Assembly: GCA_003573635.1 (NCBI GenBank)
Contig: QUTJ01031739.1
Location: 1 to 16,429, forward strand
Direction: 5' to 3'
Source of the DNA: Goniomonas avonlea
Taxonomy: Eukaryota > Cryptophyceae > Goniomonadida > Goniomonadaceae
Length of the DNA stretch: 16,429 nucleotides
Position 1 is the stretch's first letter. Each line of letters starts with the position of its first letter. Below, one piece after another: positions 1-7,591 of this stretch. The position numbers and the translations under genes are program-made. The notes below the pieces were generated by a model. The model saw only the letters and a program-made list of their open reading frames with translations. It searched no databases and was not told the origin of the DNA.

Positions 1-3000
1 CTGCATGCTCGAGTACTGATTGCCAATCAATTGAATTACCTGAGGTGTCCATGCCCTTCACCCCGCGAGTGAATGTGTCCCACCCCGCACGCAATATCCC
101 TCAGAATGTCAACGGCCTCTTTCAGCGTCAGACTGCCACCCCCCGCTCCACACGAGGCAATCACTGCGTCTAATGAACACGGGAGTCGTTCCTGTAAAAG
201 CCGTGAACTAGTCGTGATTTGTCATGACCCATTCGTCAAGTGGCTCGAGAGAGGGAGAGCATAGGCAAAGAGAGAGAGAGAGCGCGCGAATTTCTGAGAA
301 GAGAACACCCCTTACTTCGACCTTGACAACGCACCATGACAACCATCAGCGGCCTTCCTTCCTGCACACACGCCCCAAATACCCGCACGAGATTTGGGTG
401 TGCGGAGGTGAGGCAGTGCACGCTCACTTCCCTCTGCCGTTGTCGCACGTTGTGTGCGGTGACTGGCACGCTGTGGTACCGCTTGACCTGCGAAAGAGTT
501 ATTCGCACTCACCCCCAGGCACTCTCCACGTCCCCACGTCTCCACGTCTGCCCGTTTCACAGAGCGGGCCTACAGCTGTTCGCACTCAAAGGGGCTGGAG
601 CGGATGGTCAAATCATATCTAGATGCTCATGCTTCAGGAAGAGCAACCTTACAAGATGATGATAGATGATACATTATGATTGGTTTTGATAGATGACGAT
701 CCACACCTCCTCAGAAACGTGAACGGTTGGAACATTGTCACTGATGAAAGCTGGCAACGGCAGAGGGAGGTACATTTCAGAGGAGGTGCGGATGATCCTA
801 TGGGGTGCTTGATCTCTCATGGTAAAGGGAATAATTATGCTCATAGCCATAATCACTAGCAGCATAAACTCTTCCTCCTCCTCCCCTCCTCTTCCTCATC
901 ATCATCATCATCACGACGAAGGAAGGAAGGCGCCGCACAGTGCGATCAAAAGGCTGGCTGTCAGTGTAGATGCTTACACATCATCATCATCATCATCATC
1001 ATTATCAGAACATACTCAAGATAACAGCAATACCATTACAATCACAGTCACGATCACAGCCACAATGACCATAATCACAACCACAATAATAATAATAAAA
1101 TTCACAGCGATTGTCACATGCACTCGGAGTCATAATCAAACCCATCTTAAACAGCAATCCCACAGCAAACTTGAAACAGCAGCAACAACTGCAGCCCAGA
1201 GAAACAAGAACAAGGTGACGGGACCCACCGCAACCTGCGCCCCATCCCAATCAGCAGCGACGATGTCACCGGAGGTCCCAACGCCCAAATTCGGTCCCAG
1301 GACAACGTCGTTCGGGTCTCTGCTCGCGTGTTACACAGCGGCCATCTAAACGGCCATATTCGCATCCCTGTGGATCTGCCGTATTCTACGTCCCTGTTGT
1401 CTGTCTGTCTCACTCGCTCACCCTCATCCACACTCAGGGCACTGCGGGAGGAAGCATGGACCCAGCGGTGTAAAAACGACGGGAAAAGGGAGGGGGACAG
1501 GGGGGGTGCAGAGACAGGCAGATGGGGCAGAGGCCAGAGGAATGGAGCATGGGCACAAGGCGGAGGGTAACAGTGAGTCCCACACACAGGGAGGGCGACA
1601 AAACAAGATGTGTGAGGAACATACAAGGGGACATGGGTGAGAGTGAGTGAGAAAGTGAGAGAGGGAGGACGAGTGACGTAAGTGAGCACCAGTGGATGGT
1701 GAATGATAGACGCGAGTGAGCGAGAGTGTGTGAGAGAGTACGAGTGAGCAATGAGAGGGGCGCGAGGAGTGGGTGTGTGTGAGAGAGTACGAGTGAGCGA
1801 GGAGTGAGTGTGTGAGAGTCCGAGCGGCAGGCACCGAGACACTGACAGAGCCAAAGCGAGGCACACACACACACACACAGCCAGAGCGAGCACGTTCAGA
1901 CTGAGAAAAGAGAGGCAGGCAGGCAGGCAGGCAGAGAGCGAAAACGAGAGCGACCCAGCACAGAGAGAGCAGAGAGATGCAGGCCACACACAAGTTGGAC
2001 CTCTGCTTCCAAGACAAGACTCGGCCGCGACTCAAACGCACAGACGCTGACTCGGACTCAGAGGCACAGTGAGACCCACAGAATCCACAATCGTTCGACG
2101 TCAGCGAGCTGAGCCTGTGCTTCCTGCAGCGCCACGCGTAACGCACTCGGATCAAGCAGAGGGGAGCCTGCGTATGGCTAGGTTAGCACAGTGAAGGCAG
2201 ACGAGGATCTCGCTAGATTGCTGTTGCTGCTGCTGCTGAAATCGGTGCCTCCCCCACCCTCCCTATATGAATCGAAACAGTTGGTTAAACTGTGACTGAC
2301 ACCTGTGACTGTAACACAAGGGCTTGACAGGGCGGCAGCAGCGAGATCAGTCTGCCACTGCCACCGCGTCAAGCGCCCAAAGACATGCCCAAAGTGTCAC
2401 ATCTCATGACACACCTGCAGCCACGGTAGAGTAATCTTGCTGCAGCTGCTGCTGCCGTTGCCTGTCCTGCTCCTGTCGTTGTCTGTCCTGCTCTTGCTGC
2501 TGCTGCTGCTGCTGCCGTTGGCGCTCTTCCTGCTCTTGCTCCTGCCGCTGTCGCTCCTGCGCTATTGGTCAGGGATTTTGGGTCAGGTATGAACACCCAC
2601 TCGAGAATTTCCCAAGCAGCGCATGACATCACAACTGATTTGGACACACACGCGCGCGCGGCGCACACTGCATAGTCTGAAAGGGGGAGAGGACAAACTG
2701 GTTCTCCAATTTCAGGAAAATGCAAGTCAAGATTGCAAAATCGACAAGGAACACGCACACAACACACGCGCGCGCGTTTCATACTGAGACGGGGAGATCG
2801 TGCGAATGGCCACCGCCCAAGCGTACGACCAGCACGCTGTCTCACCATTGGTCACGCACTCGCAGCCACACGCACACGCACCGCATGCACAACACTCGCC
2901 TTGGACTCCAAGGAAACCTGGGCGTGTGTGCGTGTGTGCGTGTGTGCGTGTTGTGAGTGTTGTGCAGCCTGCGACCAAACAAACAGCACGCTGTCTTACC

Positions 3001-4889
3001 CGTAGGGCACGCTCTTGCTCTAGTCTCTGCTGGTGCTCCTGCTGCTGTCGCTGTTCCTGCCACCAAAACAAGTGAGAGACCGAGTTAGAGCATCTCCACC
3101 GAAAAATATGCCGATACCAGGACACTGCGCAGCATCGAGGTCAACTTCCCCACGATTTTGATAAAAACCACACGCCATTTTACGGAAACACATTGGGAAA
3201 TGGCAGGGGCGAAATTTGGTAGGGGCGAGTAGCGCACCCCGGCCCTGTTTCCTCAACACCAACGTTTTTGAAGTTTCAGGATGAGACCACGCAGGCCCCG
3301 AAATCCTCCTCACACTGGCGTTGAGAGGTCGAAAATCGACCAGATCAGGAACTGAATCCAGGAGCAGACCGAGCACCTGTTGCCTCTCAATATCTCGCTG
3401 CTGTTGCAGCTCTACAGCCTCACGCTCTTGCTGCACGACGCACGGGAGAGGGAAGCAGAGGGAGACCAGGAGAATGACCCAGGAAAGACTGGATACCCCA
3501 CCTGTTGCCTCTCAAGTTCTCGTTGCTGTTGCTGTGCGGCCTCAGCCTCACGCTCTTGCTGCAGACGAAGCTCTCGACGCCTCCAGTCAGACTCTTCAGC
3601 CTGTACCAAAATCAGAGATGCAATTTCTACCGAGTTAGACGCAAATGAGACCCGATCGAAATCGAGATCTGGTCTGTTTTAACCCGAAGGAGGGTTAAAT
3701 CGAAATCGAGATCTGGTCTGTTTTAACCCGAAGGAGGGTTATCCCATCGGACCGTGATCTAAATGACTGTCCGAAAAGAAATCGTGACCACACGATGATA
3801 TGCTATGAACCGCTCACCGCATGTCAACTTTGGACTCATAAATTTCGTCTTGATTTGCAAAAGTTCAGTGAAAATTGTTGCGCAGGCGGCGAGCTGGGAA
3901 AAAATAGCTGCTAGCTCACGCATCGTTCCTCCTCCCGCTATCCTGCAGGGGGAACGAGAGTTGCCCAGCGTTGAGGCGAAAGCGAAAAGATGTGGAGAGG
4001 AAAGAGGAGAGGGGAGAACGCGAGGGAGAACAACATTCATTACCAAGCGTCTTAGTTGCTGAACGCGCTGCTCCTCTTCCCACTTTGCCACCTCTTCGGC
4101 TCTGACCCGCTCTGCTTCCCTGAGCGCAATATCAAGAGAGTTCAACAAGAGCACAACAACGCAAGAACAAGAACAAGAACACGTACAAGTACAAGAACGA
4201 CACAACGACACAGCAACACACAACATGCCTGTGTTTTTCAGAGCCAAAGAGAGGGCAAAGCGGAGAGNGGGGGGGGGGGGGGCGAAATACCTGGCTGCGG
4301 AATGGTTGACGAGACTCTGGATCGAGGTTGACCCCCCCCCCCCGGTCTCTATCTCTCTCACCCCTCTTCTTCCTCCAAGCCCACCACCCTTCTTCCTTCA
4401 CCCTACATCCTGGCTTCACGGAAATCTCTCGAAATAATTATCTGGAGTTGCGTGGTGGTTCGGTGATTTGGTAGTCAAGAGTGTGTGTGCGTGCGCGCGC
4501 GCGCGTGTGTGTGCGTGAGTCCTCAGTGTGCATACCTCTGCAACTCGTCTTCCTTCCGCCTCTCCTCCTCCCGCCTTTGCTGCTCCTCCCTCAGCCATGC
4601 CGCCTCACGCCGCCGTCTTTCATCCTCTAACCGCCTCTCTTCCTCCTGGGACAAAGAGAGTTACAACGGAAGCAGTCAACCCTATCTCACTCGCACCCAC
4701 CCGCCCGTCACCCACGCACTCCCTGCCCGTTCTCTGTCGTTATCAAGACTCTCCCTCTCTCGCACACACACACACACACACACACCACACCGATCTAACT
4801 GTCGCACTCCTCTCCGGCGTTGTTCGTTATCAAGCCTCTCTCTTCCTCTCTCGCGCACACACACCACACAAGATCTATCCGTTTATCAA

Positions 4890-4935
<46 letters not shown>

Positions 4936-5534
4936 ATCGCGCGCGCGCACACACACCCCAAAAGATCTAACCGTATCTCACCTCTCTGCGGCGTCGTTCG
5001 TTATCAACCCGTGCCTGTTCTTCTGCAACTCTCCTCTCCTCGGCCTCCTCTCGCTCGCGCTGTCGCGCAAAGCCGTCACGTTGACCCTGTGCAGTGTGAT
5101 TAAAAGCTGTTCTAGCAAGGAAAACTAATTTGTGCGAGGAGCAGAAAGCACAAGAACAAATCCATAACGTGCTGTGAGCAGAGGATGGTGGCAGCAGAAC
5201 ACACGCAGGTGACAATGACCGACTCAGCGTGAGAATACGGCTGCTTCCGAGAGAGGGATAGACGACAACGGTAGGAGACGAGCGAAGAAGGTCGATGGAC
5301 CTTCATGCTTGATTTTGCGGGAGGGTGGTAGGAGGCAAACGGATTCAGGAAACGAGTGCAATCGCCGTCGACACACGACGGGTATTTGCGATAAAACGCC
5401 CAAAGACGCAAGGCAGAGTGTTTGGCCATCGACCATAAAAGTATACCCCCCCCCTTCTCTGCCAGCCCCTCTCTGTTTCTGTCTCTGCCGCTCCCTATGG
5501 CATTGTGCCCTGGGAGAGAGAGCGAGAGAGACAT

Positions 5535-5591
<57 letters not shown>

Positions 5592-6531
5592 GAGATAAAT
5601 GCAGGAGAGGCATAGATAGAAGACACCGGTGAGTGACAGTCAAAGCAAAACAAAATAAGCCGACTCAAAACAGCACAGAAGAACCGCAAGAGAGACAACA
5701 AAACATCAAACGACAGGACCTGCTGGAGACTTTGCTGCCACAAGAGTGGTCCATGCGGCGAAGTGGAGGTCTGTGACGACAGCGTGAGCATTTTTTCACT
5801 CCTCTCTCTCTCTCTCTCTCCCTCTCTCTGTGCTCTCTCTGGGTGCTAGACTGACGCTGCCGATCTGGACCGGTTCCAGTGTTCTGGGTTCTCTCTCCCT
5901 CCCTCAAACACACACACACACGCACGTGTGACGCACACACAGACACAGACACTATCTCTTTCTGTTCGTCCCTCTCGCATTCTCAGTTCTGGGTCGAGGC
6001 GACCAGATGCTCGAACGTCGAGTTAGACTGCGAGTTTCAATTATGGACCCCCCCTCCCTTTGGTTGCTCGCTCTCACTTGGTGCCGTTGTTTGGCCTCCC
6101 TGGGGTCTTTGGATTGTGAGAGGCTCGCTCTGTGTTGGGCGTGGCCCTCTACATGACCTCTCCGCTCCCTTCCCCTCCCACTCCCCCCTTACTGGAGGAT
6201 CCCGATTATGGCGCATGCACAATTTACCTGTTGGGTGGGGGCGGGTTGGTATATCGATGGGGCTGGCGTCGACAAAACCACTGTGAAACTGGTGAGTTCC
6301 TTGTTTGCTCGGTGGTTGCTCAGTAGGCTGAAGACGTGATCACGCTGCCACGCGCCAGAATTATACCTAATGGATCGACTGGACGTCGGCGATGGGGAAA
6401 TAAAACTGGGTTGGCCTGGTATTGTACCACATCACACACCGCGTTCTGTGGTAATTCAACGGGGGACGCATAACTATTTGCAAGCACCGTTTGTGGGGGC
6501 AGCACTAGCGTTCCAGGGAGCATATGCAGAT

Positions 6532-6572
<41 letters not shown>

Positions 6573-7423
6573 AAGTTGCTGTTGCTGTCGCTGCTGTTGC
6601 TGAAGTTGCTGTTGCTGCTGCATTTGTTGCAAAGTCATAAATTGTTGCTGATGATATCGGTGAGGTTGCTGTGGGACAGCAGCTTGACGGTACTGCTGCT
6701 GTTGCTGCGGAGGGTAACGCTGCTGCGGCTGCGGCCAGTCGGGAATGGGGGCAACTCCGCTTCGAGGCACTGCACACTTGTCAGTGGTTCATCGAGTGAA
6801 GTGTCAGCCTTACCGACTGTGTGAGGCACTCCTTGGGTTGCGACGCCACCGCCACCGCGATTGTAGGATGGCAACACTGGTAAACAATCAAAAACGAAAG
6901 TTGCTATGGGTCTGATAAAACGGCAAGTTGTGATGAGTCTTTGATGAAGGCACTACGGCGCAACAAGATATATGGATCACACCTGTGGAGGGCACTTGCG
7001 GCTGCTGTTGCCACTGTGAGGAGTGTCCGACAGGAGCATCCATTGTAACATAAAGACCGTGGCTACCGGAAGCGGCGGCTCCTAGAAGGGACGGTCATGA
7101 ATTCGTTCGGGAGCAATAACTCTCGTACTTGGGTTGACATCTATGGTGCTATACAAATTGTCTCTTGCAGGGGCAGCACGGGAGCGCGGTGCTGGTAAAT
7201 TAGTGTGAGGATCTGATGCAGGGCTACGATTAAGCAGACCGTGCCCCGCAGAGTTCTCCACAGCCCATCTCAGCGCAGCGGAAAGCCCGGCCTGCAATCC
7301 AGTAGGTAAAATAGATCACAACACTAGAATCAGTACGTTTCGAGTGACAACACACGCTCTCTCGGAGAGTTCCCTCCCGAACCCCATCTCCATCAAGTGG
7401 GAAACAAGTCGCCCGTCCGCCAT
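1..7423 (-). CDS. UBA - polyQ - coiled-coil - TKL (pseudo)kinase, 19 exons, 3' end outside window
   Basis: Exons read on the minus strand: 7423-7337, 7291-7129, 7081-6983, 6876-6814, 6769-6488, 6415-6367, 6327-6228, 5770-5720, 5086-4982, 4645-4536, 4119-4044, 3600-3502, 3430-3377, 3056-3000, 2556-2425, 2177-2080, 1319-1229, 487-335, 191-40. All are GT-AG and in phase, giving 673 residues. Residues 5-45 match a UBA domain (LMEMGF, then ALRWAVENS), split by a 45-nt intron. Residues 138-231 are P/Q-rich with polyQ. Residues 299-509 are an E/R/Q coiled coil. Residues 539-673 are a kinase N-lobe and early C-lobe: WILDPNDVVLG, Gly loop GVGTSGDIV, Lys574 (VAVKRY), alpha-C Glu592 exactly 18 residues on, HPNLVRVFGACV, hinge VVMERL, then HIHSRGEGHGHL where HRD is expected. 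The architecture is inferred; kinase and UBA calls rest on motif order and spacing. Weakest links are exons 6415-6367, 5770-5720 and the junction 2425/2177. I do not recognise a named orthologue. Confidence 0.8.
40..1319 (-). other. TKL-like kinase domain exons with HGH in place of HRD
   Basis: Three exons (1319-1229, 487-335, 191-40), plus the end of exon 2177-2080, carry the conserved kinase elements in order. The Gly-loop exon ends at VA and the next begins VKRY, so the intron splits the VAVK motif cleanly in phase 0. Lys574 and Glu592 have normal spacing for the beta3-alphaC salt bridge. Aligning HSRGEGHGHLR with the usual HSRGxxHRDLK puts His where the catalytic-base Asp belongs. The DFG region lies beyond position 1, so metal-binding status is unknown. 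The family is TKL-like by the W-x-G before VAVK and the HPNLVRxxGAC segment. Confidence 0.8.
488..1228 (-). other. 741-nt intron of the kinase gene with ATC/TCA microsatellites
   Basis: This lies between the Gly-loop exon and the VKRY exon. It contains (TCA)n tracts near 896-916 and 979-1003 and AT-rich CACAAT repeats near 1030-1100. I see no additional conserved exon in it. Confidence 0.65.
1320..2079 (-). other. 760-nt intron of the kinase gene, extremely strand-asymmetric repeats
   Basis: Between 1600 and 1960 the plus strand is almost entirely GAGTGAG/GTGTGAGAG-type sequence, so the transcribed sense is pyrimidine-rich. A 24-bp block GTGTGAGAGAGTACGAGTGAGC occurs twice (about 1728-1749 and 1775-1798). 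A (CA)n run sits at 1861-1880 and a (GCAG)n run at 1914-1932. Long open frames here are repeat artefacts. Confidence 0.65.
2178..2308 (-). other. Possible alternative terminal exon, Ser-rich, stopping before the kinase
   Basis: If exon 2556 is extended to 2415 (5' site GTGTGTCATG) and joined to an acceptor at 2308, the frame stays open for 43 residues (VTGVSHSL...SSSSNSN...AFTVLT) and stops at TAG 2180-2178. The same bases CTAACCTAG also form a good branch point plus acceptor for the next kinase exon at 2177. I prefer this stretch as intron in the kinase-encoding transcript, but it could give a shorter isoform lacking the kinase. Confidence 0.4.
2557..2999 (-). other. 443-nt intron of the kinase gene
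   Basis: This lies between two coiled-coil exons. It holds alternating CG/CA tracts (2647-2660, 2764-2776) and a (GTGTGC)n run near 2923-2950. No convincing exon. Confidence 0.55.
3057..3376 (-). other. 320-nt intron of the kinase gene
   Basis: Low-repeat sequence between the coiled-coil exons at 3430-3377 and 3056-3000; I see no conserved exon or repeat in it. Confidence 0.5.
3655..3741. repeat. 44-bp tandem duplication with internal hairpin
   Basis: Two near-identical copies start at 3655 and 3699 (period 44). Each holds TTTAACCC-GAAGGA-GGGTTA; in the first copy TTTAACCC pairs perfectly with GGGTTAAA around a 6-nt loop. It lies in the 443-nt intron (4043-3601) of the kinase gene. Confidence 0.9.
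4120..4535 (-). other. 416-nt intron with assembly ambiguity
   Basis: This contains an ACAAGA/ACGACA-type purine-rich repeat (4150-4220), the ambiguous base, a poly-G run, a poly-C run at 4331-4342, and an alternating GC/GT tract near 4480-4515. No exon recognised. Confidence 0.55.
4267..4282. other. Ambiguous base followed by poly-G
   Basis: An N at 4267 directly precedes about 15 G, which suggests a sequencing failure or unresolved homopolymer length. It falls in an intron of the kinase gene, so it does not affect the reading frame. Confidence 0.95.
4728..5010. repeat. Degenerate tandem copies of a coiled-coil exon end plus microsatellites
   Basis: On the minus strand the end of exon 5086-4982 (..VDNERRRRE, then the splice site and TTAGATC) is echoed at about 4845-4789 (LDNEQRRR, then TTAGATC) and, more weakly, at about 4760-4728 (LDNDRER) and 4896-4870 (CTTGATAAACGGATAGATC). 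Each echo is separated by (GT)n and (GA)n runs. It looks like duplication of an exon/intron boundary with its microsatellite, followed by decay. The 336-nt intron 4981-4646 holds all decayed copies. Confidence 0.7.
4885..4932. repeat. (CT)n microsatellite
   Basis: More than 20 CT units, followed by an alternating GC tract and (CA)n, within an intron of the kinase gene. Confidence 0.95.
5087..5719 (-). other. 633-nt intron of the kinase gene
   Basis: This is dominated on its left by ordinary sequence and on its right by a long GA tract (5517-5595). I could not find an additional exon in 5100-5500, though a short one could be missed. Confidence 0.5.
5517..5595. repeat. (GA)n microsatellite
   Basis: About 80 bp of nearly pure GAGAGA broken by single AT or GG changes. 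On the transcribed sense it is a polypyrimidine run. Confidence 0.95.
5771..6227 (-). other. 457-nt intron of the kinase gene
   Basis: This joins the exon ending APTQQ to the short exon TSTSPHGPLLWQQSLQQ. It contains a (CT)n tract near 5801-5828 and CA-rich repeats near 5905-5950. No exon recognised inside. Confidence 0.5.
6488..6769 (-). other. polyQ / P-Q-rich exon of the kinase gene
   Basis: This 282-nt exon starts after a 44-nt intron (6813-6770) and encodes WPQPQQRYPPQQQQQYR followed by alternating Q runs, ending in an uninterrupted run of about 13 Q (CAG repeats, seen as GCT repeats near 6534-6572 on the plus strand). Earlier Q blocks are broken by CAA, L, M and R codons, which should stabilise them; the last block is pure CAG and likely length-variable. 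Such tracts are usually disordered and promote self-association. The 3' splice choice (5' site at 6487, acceptor before 6415) is the weaker end. Confidence 0.75.
7129..7423 (-). other. UBA domain at the N-terminus of the kinase gene
   Basis: The ATG at 7423-7421 opens an 87-nt exon (29 residues) containing LVSHLMEMGF, then the start of a helix. A 45-nt GT-AG intron (7336-7292) joins it to GLSAALRWAVENS. The spliced order, L-x-x-MGF then A-x-x-A-x-x-W-x-x-x-N, is the usual three-helix UBA pattern. UBA domains generally bind ubiquitin; binding here is inference. A P/S/R-rich linker follows to residue 83. Confidence 0.72.
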
Positions 7424-7591
7424 CGTTGTTCTCGCTGTGCTTCGATTTGGCTTCAAAAACCTGGGCGGCCCTCCGCTGATTGCTGACCTCCTTCGGAAAA
7501 CATTATCTCTGATTATTTTATTTGGTCAAAAAGACGACTCACAGATTTGTTTTACTATCCGGAAGTTCCGGCTTGTAATCAAACGTTTCCA
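7424..7591. promoter_or_regulatory. Divergent intergenic region between kinase and lyase genes
   Basis: These 168 bp separate the minus-strand ATG of the UBA-kinase gene from the plus-strand ATG of the lyase-family gene. They must hold both 5' UTRs and core promoters, unless transcription starts overlap the genes. I see no clear TATA box; there is an AT-rich stretch near 7500-7525. Confidence 0.5.

Larger units (their letters stand above)
2425..5086 (-). other. E/R/Q-rich coiled-coil exons
   Basis: Seven consecutive exons (5086-4982, 4645-4536, 4119-4044, 3600-3502, 3430-3377, 3056-3000, 2556-2425) encode one charged helix of about 210 residues, for example QREREEAEERR, REEEERRLEDER and ERQRQEQEQEE. 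Five of the seven exons are bounded by phase 0 on both sides, so single exons could be gained, lost or skipped without breaking the frame. This suggests a dimerisation or scaffold segment between the polyQ region and the kinase. Confidence 0.8.

Noticed and set aside
488-522. 36-nt intron inside the VKRY exon (GTGCCAGTC to CGGCAG, about 469-434)
   Set aside because: Removing it would cut the beta3-Lys to alphaC-Glu distance to six residues; keeping it gives the normal 18.
224-659. Plus-strand open frames over the left end
   Set aside because: They lie opposite kinase exons 487-335 and 191-40, which carry clear conserved motifs on the minus strand.
819-1349. Plus-strand Ser/Thr/His-rich open frame
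   Set aside because: Driven by TCA and CAC microsatellites; no conserved pattern.
1147-1989. Minus-strand open frame of 280 codons rich in Leu, Ser and Thr
   Set aside because: It is made by GTGAG/CTCAC-type repeats and overlaps the kinase Gly-loop exon in the wrong frame; it is intronic.
4485-5128. Plus-strand Ser/Leu-rich frames across 4485-5128
   Set aside because: They are translations of CT and CA repeats opposite the coiled-coil exons.
5224-5791. Minus-strand Leu/Ser frames over the GA tract
   Set aside because: (CT)n translates as LSLSLS; no splice or domain support except the short exon 5770-5720.
6534-6620. Trinucleotide array considered as a CRISPR-like or structural repeat
   Set aside because: No spacers; it is a coding CAG repeat. 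No CRISPR array, tRNA, rRNA or transposase was seen anywhere in the window.
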